From: Anaerolineales bacterium
Lineage (GTDB): Bacteria; Chloroflexota; Anaerolineae; Anaerolineales; Villigracilaceae
DNA: 64,000 nt
NCBI GenBank assembly: GCA_014860745.1
Contig: JACZJC010000020.1
Span: forward strand, 89,048 to 153,047
Direction of reading: 5' to 3'
Part shown: positions 42,459 through 51,499 of the stretch, piece after piece
Numbering within the stretch: the stretch's first letter is position 1
How the letters are laid out: every line of letters begins with the position of its first letter
The notes under the pieces: model-generated
What the model saw: the letters and a program-made list of their open reading frames with translations, nothing else
Told to the model about the DNA's origin: nothing
Databases searched by the model: none
Program-made: the position numbers and the translations under genes

Positions 42459-45035
42459 TCACGGCACCAACTGTAAATGCCCTTCCGCATCCTCGATGAT
42501 CGAATCCTGCTCCCACCACATGGGATAGTATTCCACATTTGCCCACAAGGGCGCCATGTCTGCATAGTGCGGGTGATAGGCGTGTCCTGATTCACCCGTT
42601 GTGTGGATCGCGATGGAATTGTTCAAATTACTTAAATCCACAATCTCACGTTCGGAGGGGACTGTGGCGACCTCGAAGGATTCTCCCACCACCCAGCCTG
42701 TTGCATTGACGATACTTTTGCCGCCGCCCGTTGGGAACGGCCCGCGGTTGAAAAGGTCTTCGATCAGGCTGATGCCTGCCTTGCCTAAGGTCTGGTTGCG
42801 GAAGGTGGCGCCATGTAACTCGCCCCAAGCGGGCAGGTTGGCTAGGTCTTTGCCATATTCCTTCTGAATTTGGTCTACCGTTTCAGCAAACGCCCTTGCA
42901 AAAATATCGTCGCGGGTCTCCACTTTATCGGCGGTGGCTTTATCATCCCACCACGGGCTTTCAGGTTGTTGAACAAGCTCGCGCATCACGAGATACCAGC
43001 GTCCGCCGCCGCTGGGCCAGTATGCTTCCGGTAGGTCGTCCTTGAAGGTGTCCATGACCAGGTTCCACCAATACCATTCGAAAAGCGAAGTGGCTTTCGA
43101 GTCGGCGGTTTCCTGATAATCCCATTCGCTGAGATACTGATCTCGGATGGAAGCAAGCTGCGGGTCCAATTGAAGCGAGAGGAGAATCGGCACAAGCACT
43201 TCGGCGTTCAAGCTTTTCGAGTCGCCGTGCATGTTTTGGATGTAGGCCATGTCGATTTTGGCGGGGGCGTTTTGAATCATGTCCACAATGCGCGCGGCGC
43301 GCTGGCCGTGATCCCAATCCATGGTGATGAGGTAGGGATAATCGCGTGGATTGGCCTGGTTGTTGGCGGTGGCAATGAACCCGCTCGCAGGATTGAATGC
43401 GTAGGGAAGGTCATCGAAGGGAATATAGCCCGTCCAATCGTATTCGCTGTTCCAGCCGGGCACAGGGAGTGTGCCGTCGCCATTTTTGCGAATCGGAATG
43501 GTGCCGGGGGTTTGATAGCCGATGTTTCCGTCTACATCGGCATAGATCAGGTTCTGTGCCGGCACCGACCACATGCGGGCCGCAGCGCGGAACTCTTCCC
43601 AATTCTGGGCGCGGTCGAATCCCCAGACCGCTTCGAATGGTGTGTTCGGTGTCAGAGCAGTCCATGAGAGGGCGATGACGTAATTTTGGGGAAGTTCAAT
43701 GCCCGCTTCATCCTTGAAAGGAATTGCCTCTGGATCTTTGGGGTCTACATCATCTTTGAGAGGACCGTAGGTGTCTGAGATGACGGGGCCGTGCCGTGAG
43801 ATGCGAACCGTGATCTCCACCGGTTCTCCGCCAACCACTTTGATGATTTCCTTGCGGGTTTCAAAATCGACCCATTTGCCGTCCACTTCATATTGATTGG
43901 GATTCTCAGGGTTGACCTTTTCGATGAATAGATCCTGCACATCGGGGCCCAGGTTGGTAAAGCCCCAGGCGATGCGGTCATTGTGACCGGCGATGACTCC
44001 CGGAACGCCCGCAAATGAAAAGCCGGTCACATCGTATGGGCAGGCTTCGGTTTTCGGGATGCAGTGAAGGGAGTTTTGAATCCAAATGGAAGGCATTTGG
44101 ATGGCAAGATGCATATCATTGGCCAGCAGTGGCAGGCCTGTGGTTGTCAACTCGCCGGAGACCACCCAGCTGTTCGAGCCGATATCCGAGTCGGTCGGGC
44201 CGAGGACAGTTTCGAGCAGCGCGAGGTTTTCGGCGACGGGTTGAAAGTTGAAGGTTGAAGATTGAAAGTCAGAAACTGTGTTTGCTGTTTGACTTCCAAA
44301 ACTATTGACATTCTCTCCAATCGCCGGCACGATGACGGGATAATCTTCCGGGTATGCTGGATAGAGTTCCGCCAGTTGTTCCGGTGAAAGGGTTTTGAGC
44401 AAAATGGCGCGCTCGATTTCGTCGTCCATGTTGCCGCCCAGATCCCAAGCCATGGCCTTGCCCCAGGTAAGGGAATTGACTGGAGTCCACGGCTCGATCT
44501 TGTAATCGGGGCTGAGCAGCCCGACAATGGCATATTCCAGGCTGACGGCGGCGCCATCATGTTCTTTCAAATAGGCATTGACCCCATCCGTGTAGGATTG
44601 TACGATTGCCTTCGCATCCGGGGAGAGTTGTTCCCATTCCTGTTCGGCTACAGTTTTCCAGCCAAGGGTACGAAGGAAAGCGTCGGTCTCCACCTGCCCT
44701 GCGCCGAACATTTCCGAGAGTGAGCCAGAACCGATGTGCCGCCAGGAGTCCATTTGCCAGAATCGTTCCTGGGCATGGACGTAGCCTTGCGCGAAAAATA
44801 GATCATGGCTCGTTGTGGCGTAAATGTGCGGAATGCCCATCCCGTCGCGATAGACATCCACCTGTCCATCGAGACCGTCCACTTTTATTTTCCCATCGAT
44901 CTGCGGGAAGGATTCTTTTGCCACCTTGTTCGGCAGGTGACTCTTGAAATAATATAACCCGCCCGTTGCCGCAATGAGCGCGAGAAGAATCCCCCCGATC
45001 AATATCCGTCCGATCAGCTTGCCTGCTTTTTTCAT
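42459..45035 (-). CDS. Penicillin acylase family protein (Ntn hydrolase precursor)
   Basis: 858 aa. It has an N-terminal membrane helix ('IGRILIGGILLALIAATGGLYYF'), the substrate-region alpha chain (about 45-270), and the autocleavage site at 'DIGSNSWVVSGELTTTGLPLLANDMHLAI'. There the Ser of GSNSW would become the N-terminal nucleophile of the beta chain. 'GHNDRIAWGFTNLGPDVQDLFIEK' and 'VNATGWVVGESFEV' are typical beta-chain segments. It would be exported and autoprocessed, hydrolysing amide bonds in acyl-homoserine lactones, beta-lactams or other amides. GGAGG precedes the start. Monocistronic. Confidence 0.92.
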   Translation of the reverse strand: MKKAGKLIGRILIGGILLALIAATGGLYYFKSHLPNKVAKESFPQIDGKIKVDGLDGQVDVYRDGMGIPHIYATTSHDLFFAQGYVHAQERFWQMDSWRHIGSGSLSEMFGAGQVETDAFLRTLGWKTVAEQEWEQLSPDAKAIVQSYTDGVNAYLKEHDGAAVSLEYAIVGLLSPDYKIEPWTPVNSLTWGKAMAWDLGGNMDDEIERAILLKTLSPEQLAELYPAYPEDYPVIVPAIGENVNSFGSQTANTVSDFQSSTFNFQPVAENLALLETVLGPTDSDIGSNSWVVSGELTTTGLPLLANDMHLAIQMPSIWIQNSLHCIPKTEACPYDVTGFSFAGVPGVIAGHNDRIAWGFTNLGPDVQDLFIEKVNPENPNQYEVDGKWVDFETRKEIIKVVGGEPVEITVRISRHGPVISDTYGPLKDDVDPKDPEAIPFKDEAGIELPQNYVIALSWTALTPNTPFEAVWGFDRAQNWEEFRAAARMWSVPAQNLIYADVDGNIGYQTPGTIPIRKNGDGTLPVPGWNSEYDWTGYIPFDDLPYAFNPASGFIATANNQANPRDYPYLITMDWDHGQRAARIVDMIQNAPAKIDMAYIQNMHGDSKSLNAEVLVPILLSLQLDPQLASIRDQYLSEWDYQETADSKATSLFEWYWWNLVMDTFKDDLPEAYWPSGGGRWYLVMRELVQQPESPWWDDKATADKVETRDDIFARAFAETVDQIQKEYGKDLANLPAWGELHGATFRNQTLGKAGISLIEDLFNRGPFPTGGGKSIVNATGWVVGESFEVATVPSEREIVDLSNLNNSIAIHTTGESGHAYHPHYADMAPLWANVEYYPMWWEQDSIIEDAEGHLQLVP

Positions 45036-45098
45036 GGTTCCTCCGGCGAAAAAATAATAGACCTGATTTTACATCCGACAAGTTGCGCAATTATTCCA

Positions 45099-45124
45099 TG
45101 CACGGAATCGGTCAAATCCGTGCA
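45099..45124. other. Inverted repeat between lipoprotein and acylase genes
   Basis: TGCACGGA (45099-45106) pairs with TCCGTGCA (45117-45124), 10-nt loop. No T run in either sense, so function is unclear; it could be an operator or mRNA structure upstream of the acylase gene. Confidence 0.4.
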
Positions 45125-45167
45125 AAAATGACCTGGCGTTGATTCATCTATAAATGGGACGCCGCTA

Positions 45168-47693
45168 TTATTGAATTTTTCCTAACAATCGTGGAAACCA
45201 ATACCATAAAATATCGGCGGCGGGCTTGCTGTGGATCGAGGATGACTTATCCTGCAAGGCCACCGGCATGTAATATCCGCGGCTGATGAAGCCGGAGACC
45301 CAGGTGCGGGTGTTGACTGCGGTTAGGATGGCTTCGTAAATATCCGCCTGGGTTTGCAGGTTCAGGCTGGCGGCGTTGATATCAAGGTTGGGCCTGTTCA
45401 AGGCATCCCAGTCGAGACATGCACCGGCGCCGTCCGGCACACAGCCGCTTGCAGCACCGGCGGCGGAGGGATATTTCACCGCAAGGATGAGGGGTTTATT
45501 TAATATGGAGGCCAACGGTGCAACTTCGTTATCCAAAAGACGCCCGGCTTCAGCAGCATAATCCGCTTTTGTCGAAGTCTGGTTTGAGGCCAGTGGAGCG
45601 GACCAGAGCAGGTAGATCCCATCCACATCCTGCAGAAAACTCAGCGGCGTGTTCATGTTGGAGGGAGTGTAGGGCAGAGCCCAGAAAATTTGTCCTTTGA
45701 AATGGGAGCGCACATCCGCAATGATGGCTTTCCATTGCGTTTCCACATCTGCGGGCACACCGGATGGATTTCCATCCGGCAAGGTGCCGCCCGGGGTTGC
45801 CGGCCTGATCCAGTCACCGCCAAGGATGAGAGTCTGCGCGCCGGTTTGGGAGGCGAGGTCGGCATAGTTGACGGCAAATGCCCGGTAGCGGGTAAACCAC
45901 GTCTGCCACCACTGTGCATCTCGTGGTGCGTTCAGCCAAAAGCTTGCGCTGGGAGGCGTGGTCGAATCCAAATTGGCGGGGAAGTTGGGTGTTGGGAAGA
46001 TGGCGACATTCAATCCCATGGCCCGAGCCTGTGAGACCATGATCGCGGAATCGATCCAAAGCGGATCCTGGCCGGGCACTGTTACAAGCTGCAAGGGTGA
46101 ATTATTCGTGAAGGTCCAGCTTGGGGTGAGGACAGCCATATTGGATCCCAGCGCTTGCGTATTGGCAAAAGCCTGCGGCGCATAATAAGACCAGTTCGGG
46201 CGGTAAGCGGGTTGAAACTCGATGCCTGCGGCAAAAACACTCGAACGTGCGGTTATATTTGCGCCAACCAAAGTGGTCGGTTCCGGGTTTTCAAACCACT
46301 TCCAAACCCCGACTGTATCCTGAAGGTCCTGGGTTAGCAGGCTGGTTTGGGCTTGTCGACCGGTTGGGGAAAATCCCACGGTCTGGCCGTCGTCGGCGCT
46401 TCCGCACTGCCCATTACGGCAGTAGCGATATGCAAAGGAACCAAGGAAATTAAGCGGGCCGTAAAGTTTATACGCCCAGCGGTTGTTTCCCAACGGCCAC
46501 ATCGGGATGGGCTCCATCCAGCCGAGGGCGTTGAATTGAATATAGATGATATCCACCGGTGGTGTGACCGATGGAATGGTGGCTTCAAAAAGGATCGGAC
46601 CTGAGCTGCCCATTGACCATGAGGCCACCGTATCATCAACGGTGAGATCCTGATCCGGCACGATGAATTCACGCAAGAACCATTGCCCGTCGCTTTTGTG
46701 CTCGGCATTCCAGAATCCGTCGCCGAGCGTGTATTTATATTGAATGTACGCGCCTGCCGGCAGCCCGATGGTGGTCGCATATCGACCGTCTGCCTGCAGG
46801 CTAAGGATGGGCATGCGATCTGTGCTGGTGCTGACCCCGCCCTGCAGGTCGGCAAAGGTATTGCCAAGCTGCAACAAATTTCCTGCAATGCGAACCGGCA
46901 CCCCGGGCACGGTTGAGGATGGGATGGAAACGATGAACGTGACGCTGACAAGTTTTACCGGCCTTATGCGTAAGTCTACAATGGTTGTTTTTGCATCTCC
47001 AACCACAGCACCCTGTTCAAAGGGCTGGTACATACCATCCAGGCTGTAGGCAAGCAAATTCTGTGTGCCGATCGGCAGACCGTTCAATTCAAACCGTCCA
47101 AGCGAATCGGTGATGTGCTGGATACCGCCCGCAGTAACCAGGATGTTTGGCAGGGGCGCGCCTGTGTCCGCATTGTAGACCTGGCCTAAAATGATACCTG
47201 TCGCTCGCGAATACGATTTATCGCCCCAATCCGAGATAATATCCTGCACGTCGCCGGGGCCACCAACGTGATGCATTCGATAGCGAATCGGAGATCCGAA
47301 GGTCGTATCCTCCAACACAACGGCAGCGCCGCGGCGCGAGTAACGATATTTAACGATGGAGTTATAAGGAAGGGGCAGGGTTGCCGTGTAGGTCAACGAG
47401 TCTCGCGCGCTCATCGGGTACTCGGTGGAATTGAACGGCAGGCCGGTCACCTCGTCCAATACAATGATCGTCAGTGATTCGTTGGCTTGAAGCGGCTCCG
47501 GCAGGGTCACAATGAAATTTGTCTGCGCCACAGCCTGCGGCGTGGCCGACGGAGTAATTCCCTCCGGCAGCGGCGTGGACGGATTCGGGTTAAAGGGATT
47601 TTCGAATAACGAAAGTGTACATGCCTGCCCAACCAGGATAAGCATCACCGCCAGCGATATGGCCCGGCGGGTTAATAAGGATGGCCTCTTCAT
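45168..47693 (-). CDS. Large exported lipoprotein with carbohydrate-binding-like domains
   Basis: 841 aa from the ATG at 47693, GAGGAGAGA Shine-Dalgarno. The signal peptide ends with 'ILVGQACTLSLF', a plausible lipobox. Middle domains: a carboxypeptidase-regulatory-like segment ('ILGQVYNADTGAPLPNILVTAGG'), CBM20-like or IPT-like segments ('IRIAGNLLQLGNTFADLQGG', 'YIQYKYTLGDGFWNAE', 'YIQFNALGWMEPIPMWPLGNNRWAYKLYG'). The C-terminal 350 residues resemble a TIM-barrel-like domain ('AAGIEFQPAYRPNWSYY', 'TLILGGDWIRPATPGG'). It is probably an extracytoplasmic polysaccharide-related protein. It is last in the tat operon, 38 nt after tatC, so its export may explain the neighbour. Confidence 0.65.
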   Translation of the reverse strand: MKRPSLLTRRAISLAVMLILVGQACTLSLFENPFNPNPSTPLPEGITPSATPQAVAQTNFIVTLPEPLQANESLTIIVLDEVTGLPFNSTEYPMSARDSLTYTATLPLPYNSIVKYRYSRRGAAVVLEDTTFGSPIRYRMHHVGGPGDVQDIISDWGDKSYSRATGIILGQVYNADTGAPLPNILVTAGGIQHITDSLGRFELNGLPIGTQNLLAYSLDGMYQPFEQGAVVGDAKTTIVDLRIRPVKLVSVTFIVSIPSSTVPGVPVRIAGNLLQLGNTFADLQGGVSTSTDRMPILSLQADGRYATTIGLPAGAYIQYKYTLGDGFWNAEHKSDGQWFLREFIVPDQDLTVDDTVASWSMGSSGPILFEATIPSVTPPVDIIYIQFNALGWMEPIPMWPLGNNRWAYKLYGPLNFLGSFAYRYCRNGQCGSADDGQTVGFSPTGRQAQTSLLTQDLQDTVGVWKWFENPEPTTLVGANITARSSVFAAGIEFQPAYRPNWSYYAPQAFANTQALGSNMAVLTPSWTFTNNSPLQLVTVPGQDPLWIDSAIMVSQARAMGLNVAIFPTPNFPANLDSTTPPSASFWLNAPRDAQWWQTWFTRYRAFAVNYADLASQTGAQTLILGGDWIRPATPGGTLPDGNPSGVPADVETQWKAIIADVRSHFKGQIFWALPYTPSNMNTPLSFLQDVDGIYLLWSAPLASNQTSTKADYAAEAGRLLDNEVAPLASILNKPLILAVKYPSAAGAASGCVPDGAGACLDWDALNRPNLDINAASLNLQTQADIYEAILTAVNTRTWVSGFISRGYYMPVALQDKSSSIHSKPAADILWYWFPRLLGKIQ

Positions 47694-47731
47694 TCTCTCT
47701 CCTCGGATAAACATCCGCTTCGTGCCCCGCC

Positions 47732-48652
47732 TCAGCCTGCGGACTCACCATCAGCATCGGCCTCCTGCGCGGCACGTCTCTGCTCTCGCCCGGCGTAGGC
47801 GATGTAACTCAAACCAATACTGACAAAGTATAACAAAATCATGGGCACCATCACCAGCCCCATATTAACCGGGTCCACTGTGGGCGTCACGGCCGCGGCA
47901 AGGATGGCAATGATGACCACAGCCAGCCTCCATTGCTCGGCAAGGAATTTCGGCTGAATAAGGCCCATCGAAGTCAATACATAGATGACCAGCGGAAATT
48001 CAAAAAAAACGCCGATCCAGACCATCAGACCGGTGATAAATGAAAAATATTCACGAGCCGCCCAAAACTGGGAGATCTTTGTAAAGCTCCCAAGGAATGG
48101 CAGGGCGGCCGGCAGTAGGACATAATAGGTAAAGGTCATACCTGTCAGAAACAGCAGGGTGGCGAGGGGAATTCCAATCAACCCCATTTTTTTCTCGCGG
48201 GGTTTCAGGCCCGGCGCGGCGAAGAGCCAGGCTTCCAGGGCGATCCACGGAAACGCTGCGGCGATTCCCACTGTCATCGACACACGCATGAACACGCCGA
48301 TCTCCTCCGTCACCTGGATGGCCTGCAGTTTTTCCAATCCCCCCACGGGAATGGCGAGGAATTCCATCACCTGTTGCGCCACCCAAAACGAAGCGATCAC
48401 CGCGATGGATAATACGATGACCGCCCGCAGGATATGCATACGCAGGGCTTCGACATGCTCCCAAAATCCATTGCGTGTATCTTTATCAGAAACTACGGTG
48501 GTAAAGATTTCTAAAATAGGATTGTCTTCCGGCTCTGTATTTAAGAATTTACGAAATTGAATTAGTTTCCTGATGGGAAAAGTAAGTAAATTGAATACAA
48601 GGCGAAATGGTAAGAAAATTACCCACCACATACCTAGAAAAAAATTACGCAT
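47732..48652 (-). CDS. tatC: Sec-independent translocase protein TatC
   Basis: 306 aa. Six-helix TatC core with 'GFWEHVEALRMHILRAVIVL' (N-terminal motif E.L), 'FMRVSMTVGIAAAFPWIALEAWLFAAPGLKPREKK', 'FLTGMTFTYYVLLPAALPFL' and 'LVMWIGVFFEFPLVIYVL'. Compared with E. coli TatC (258 aa) there is an N-terminal extension of about 60 residues including a hydrophobic stretch ('MWWVIFLPFRLVFNLL'). It receives twin-arginine signal peptides and moves folded proteins. It overlaps tatA by 8 nt. Confidence 0.93.
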   Translation of the reverse strand: MRNFFLGMWWVIFLPFRLVFNLLTFPIRKLIQFRKFLNTEPEDNPILEIFTTVVSDKDTRNGFWEHVEALRMHILRAVIVLSIAVIASFWVAQQVMEFLAIPVGGLEKLQAIQVTEEIGVFMRVSMTVGIAAAFPWIALEAWLFAAPGLKPREKKMGLIGIPLATLLFLTGMTFTYYVLLPAALPFLGSFTKISQFWAAREYFSFITGLMVWIGVFFEFPLVIYVLTSMGLIQPKFLAEQWRLAVVIIAILAAAVTPTVDPVNMGLVMVPMILLYFVSIGLSYIAYAGREQRRAAQEADADGESAG

Positions 48653-49025
48653 CTTTTAGATGTTCGCTTTCGTCTTCTTTTTTCGCCAATTCGGAAGGAG
48701 ATATCTTGTTTTCGTTGTTATCAATTGGCTTTGATGAATTGAGAGCTGACCGAGTAATATTTTTCTTCTTCTGATCAATCGAATTTTGAATATCATCTAC
48801 CAATAACTCGCCTTCCATATTTACGTCCCTCATTAGATTTCTGGGTATATTGCGTAATTCCATTGTTGTCTTTTGCAATACTTTCCAAACATCTGAATGA
48901 ATAAATCGGTTCAGCCACTTGCCGATGGTTTTGCCCGCTTTTTGCATATCCTTTGGGCCGAGCACGATGATCGCGATGATGATAACGAAAATAAGTTCTG
49001 GCATCCCAATGCCGAGGATTTCCAT
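48645..49025 (-). CDS. tatA: Sec-independent translocase TatA/TatB-family protein
   Basis: 126 aa. One N-terminal membrane helix 'GMPELIFVIIIAIIVLGPKDM', the polar FGP-like 'GPK', then an amphipathic helix ('QKAGKTIGKWLNRF') and a long charged tail with 'LAKKEDESEHLKDA'. The tail length makes it TatB-like; with only one such gene here it may serve as either. Forms the translocase with TatC. 4 nt downstream of nusB. Confidence 0.88.
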   Translation of the reverse strand: MEILGIGMPELIFVIIIAIIVLGPKDMQKAGKTIGKWLNRFIHSDVWKVLQKTTMELRNIPRNLMRDVNMEGELLVDDIQNSIDQKKKNITRSALNSSKPIDNNENKISPSELAKKEDESEHLKDA

Positions 49026-49028
49026 GAG

Positions 49029-49496
49029 TTATGATTCCAGTTCCTTCTCGTGATTGATTCTGTTCTTGATGATCTGGTGAATTTCATTCTCGTGTTCCGC
49101 GAGAGTGCCCAGCACCCCGTTGACAAAGCGCGGCGCAGAATCGGAGCCATACAGCTTGGCCAGCTCCACAGCTTCGTTGATGGCAACCTTGACCGGCGTT
49201 TCCCGCGAGACGGCGAATTCCCAAAATGCAATCCGCAGGATGTTGCGGTCGATGGCGGCGATCTGGTCCAGCGGCCACTCGGGCGCATACTTTGCGATCA
49301 ACTGGTCGAGGTCCTGGCGAAGCGGCAACACCCCAAAGATGATCTGCCGCGCAAATTCGGCGAGATCGTCCGCAAGCAAAGTTTCTTCCAGGCGTGTCTT
49401 CAATACATCACCTGGAAGATGGCTGTTTGCAATATCGGTTTCGTACAATACTTGCAGGGCAATGGAGCGCGCCCTGGTGCGGGGTTTCATGCTCAC
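49029..49496 (-). CDS. nusB: Transcription antitermination factor NusB
   Basis: 155 aa. The all-helical NusB fold is shown by 'ARSIALQVLYETDIAN', 'IIFGVLPLRQDLDQLIAKYAPEWPLDQIAAIDRNILRIAFWEF' and 'VAINEAVELAKLYGSDSAPRFVNGVLGTLAEH'. It binds boxA RNA with NusE for rRNA antitermination. Its start overlaps the stop of the Asp23 gene by 4 nt. Confidence 0.95.
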   Translation of the reverse strand: MSMKPRTRARSIALQVLYETDIANSHLPGDVLKTRLEETLLADDLAEFARQIIFGVLPLRQDLDQLIAKYAPEWPLDQIAAIDRNILRIAFWEFAVSRETPVKVAINEAVELAKLYGSDSAPRFVNGVLGTLAEHENEIHQIIKNRINHEKELES

Positions 49497-49837
49497 GCCT
49501 CGCCGTCTGCGTAGTCGATATCTTCGATGTGGATGTTGATGTAGCCGACATCCATGCCGACCATTTCCTGAATGGCACGCGTCACATTCTGCTGGACGTT
49601 GCGGCTAACCTCGCGGATGTTTACATTTTCATGAAGGATGAGATGCATATCGATGTAAACCGTGTTCTCCTCCGTCTCGATGCGGACGCCTTCACCTGCC
49701 CCTCGTTTGAAGAGGCGGTTTACCCCGCCGGAAACGGGTGCGAGGCGGCTCACGCCGGGCACACCCAGCGCCGAGAGACGCGCTATGGTAGTCAATACTT
49801 CCGGGGATACAGTAGTCTTTCCTTGTGTATTTTCCAT
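49493..49837 (-). CDS. Asp23/Gls24 family envelope stress protein
   Basis: 114 aa. 'ETENTVYIDMHLILHENVNIREVSRNVQQNVTRAIQEMVGMDVGYINIHIEDI' is the family signature. N-terminus 'VSPEVLTTIARLSALGVPGVSRLAP' matches the Asp23 start. It is thought to be membrane-associated in Gram-positives. Located 10 nt after fabG and coupled by a 4-nt overlap to nusB, as in many Firmicutes and Chloroflexota. Confidence 0.92.
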   Translation of the reverse strand: MENTQGKTTVSPEVLTTIARLSALGVPGVSRLAPVSGGVNRLFKRGAGEGVRIETEENTVYIDMHLILHENVNIREVSRNVQQNVTRAIQEMVGMDVGYINIHIEDIDYADGEA

Positions 49838-49847
49838 GGATTTCTCC

Positions 49848-50600
49848 TTACATCATTGCCATACCGCCGTCCACGCCGAGGACCTGGCCGGTGATATAGG
49901 CGGCTTCGTCGGAGGCGAGAAATGCGGCGGCGTAAGCGATCTCTTCGGGTTTGCCTGTGCGGGCAAGCGGAACCATTTTAAGAGCGGCTTCGAGGGTTTC
50001 AGGCGTCATGGCATCCAGAATCTCCGTATCCACAAAACCCGGCGCAATGGCATTGACGGTGATATTGCGGGCGGCTATTTCGCGGGCAAGGGCTTTGGTG
50101 AAGGCGATCTGCCCGCCTTTGGAGGCGGAATAATTCGTCTGCCCGGGGTTGCCCATCTGCCCGGCCACGGAGGCCATGTTGATGATGCGGCCAACGCGCT
50201 TGCGCATCATGTGTTTGACGGCGGCTTTGGAGCAGTTGAAGGTGCTTTTCAGGTTCGTGTTGATGACGGCGTCCCAGTCCGCTTCGGGCATCATCATGAT
50301 GAGCTGGTCGCGGGTGATGCCGGCGTTGTTGACGAGGATGCCCAGATCACCAAAGGTTTCAATAGTGAATTTGACCAGCGCTTCCGCTTGTTTGAAATCG
50401 GAGACATCCGCTTGGGATGCGGCGGCTTTTCCGCCTGCTTCCTGAATTTTTTTAACAACTTCCTCGGCAGACTCCGGCGATTTGTTGTAATTGACAACCA
50501 CCGCCGCGCCGCGGGCGGCAAATTCCAGGGCGATGGCGCGGCCAATTCCGCGCGAACCACCAGTGACTAAGGCAACTTTGTTTTCCAATGATAAAGTCAT
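49848..50600 (-). CDS. fabG: 3-oxoacyl-[acyl-carrier-protein] reductase
   Basis: 250 aa from the ATG at 50600, AAGGA upstream. SDR motifs: 'ALVTGGSRGIGRAIALEFA' (TGxxxGIG, NADPH binding), 'LVNNAG' and the catalytic triad 'NMASVAG...NYSASKGG' (Ser, Tyr, Lys). C-terminus 'ITGQVLGVDGGMAM' is the FabG ending. It reduces 3-oxoacyl-ACP in fatty acid elongation. First gene of the fabG-asp23-nusB-tatA-tatC-lipoprotein operon. Confidence 0.95.
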   Translation of the reverse strand: MTLSLENKVALVTGGSRGIGRAIALEFAARGAAVVVNYNKSPESAEEVVKKIQEAGGKAAASQADVSDFKQAEALVKFTIETFGDLGILVNNAGITRDQLIMMMPEADWDAVINTNLKSTFNCSKAAVKHMMRKRVGRIINMASVAGQMGNPGQTNYSASKGGQIAFTKALAREIAARNITVNAIAPGFVDTEILDAMTPETLEAALKMVPLARTGKPEEIAYAAAFLASDEAAYITGQVLGVDGGMAMM

Positions 50601-50621
50601 ATTGGTTTCCTTGTATTTGGA

Positions 50622-50627
50622 ATTATA
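50622..50627 (-). promoter_or_regulatory. -10 element of the fabG-tat operon
   Basis: TATAAT on the minus strand, 22 nt before the fabG start. The -35 is not obvious; a GC-rich element related to the REP-like palindromes sits upstream at 50641-50660. Confidence 0.5.
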
Positions 50628-50708
50628 CACTTGTTACAGGGTGGGGGCGACCCGCCCAGTGAAAGCGAAAAATCTGAATGGGCGTGAAGGGTCATCCTTT
50701 TACCATGC

Positions 50709-51392
50709 CTAAGACTTGTATCGCTTCAACCCAAAGGCCAGCCCCAGGCCTCCGCCGAATGCTATGACAGCCGCTGCCAAAACTGCATCCTGCCAGAAGC
50801 GGATGGGGAACAGGCGGATGAGAGTATCCGAGTAATAGAAGAGCCAGGAATCGCCCTCGAAGAATATATTATGGAACCATGAGAAGAATGCCCAGAAAAT
50901 ATCGGGGTTAAGCAGGATGCCCGCCCCGGCGATGAATCCAAGGGTTATCGCCAGACCGATCATCCACCAGCCGCCGCGGTGGAGGCCTGCCAGATATTCG
51001 GGCAGCCAGTCCCCATTCCATGCCAGAACGACGAGGACTAGCAGGATTGCGAGTGCGATATACCAAATCGCCAGCGACCCTTGCACCACACTTTTGACAT
51101 CTTCCATATGGCTGAGTTCGCGTTCTCCATAAAGTGGAGCGCCGTCTTCGAATTTCAAATCACCGAGGTAGAAAATATCCGCAGAATTAACAAGATATTC
51201 AACGGCATAGGGAGCCCATTCCATACGGTCCGCTTTGGTGAAGCCGTATTCGTCTGCGGGGAAGTAGGGCATGTTGTATTCGATGGTGTAATACAAGGGG
51301 GTAAGCAGGATGCGTAACGCCAGCCCGACCAGGGCAATGGGTGTGAGGAGGGAAACGAAGAACGAGAGAATGGCAGGGAGGTTGAGTTTCAT
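50709..51392 (-). CDS. DUF1461/TIGR01906 family membrane protein
   Basis: 227 aa. N-terminal helix 'ILSFFVSLLTPIALVGLALRILL', then an extracytoplasmic loop, and three helices ('AIWYIALAILLVLVVLAW', 'WMIGLAITLGFIAGAGILL', 'AVLAAAVIAFGGGLGLAFG'). The 'FSWFHNIFFEGDSWLFYYSDTLIRLFPIRFW' segment with conserved FH and LIRLFP is the TIGR01906 signature. Some members are linked to lantibiotic or lipoprotein functions, but this one's role is unknown. Gap to fabG about 110 nt; probably independent. Confidence 0.8.
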   Translation of the reverse strand: MKLNLPAILSFFVSLLTPIALVGLALRILLTPLYYTIEYNMPYFPADEYGFTKADRMEWAPYAVEYLVNSADIFYLGDLKFEDGAPLYGERELSHMEDVKSVVQGSLAIWYIALAILLVLVVLAWNGDWLPEYLAGLHRGGWWMIGLAITLGFIAGAGILLNPDIFWAFFSWFHNIFFEGDSWLFYYSDTLIRLFPIRFWQDAVLAAAVIAFGGGLGLAFGLKRYKS

Positions 51393-51405
51393 GATAATTT
51401 GTTAT

Positions 51406-51491
51406 GTACACGGATTACACTGATTTCACGGATAAGAGCAGAAGAATTAATAAATCCGTGCTAGTCTGTGCGATCCGTAAAATCCGTGTAC
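51406..51491. repeat. MITE-like inverted repeat element
   Basis: Perfect 11-bp terminal arms (51406-51416 with 51481-51491) and a nested 7-bp pair (51427-51433 with 51454-51460), all built from the repeated word CACGGAT. Such 'cacggattacac...aatccgtgta' elements recur in Chloroflexota genomes as I remember. It lies in the gap between the DUF1461 and spermidine-synthase-like genes. Confidence 0.6.
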
Positions 51492-51499
51492 GAGTTCTT

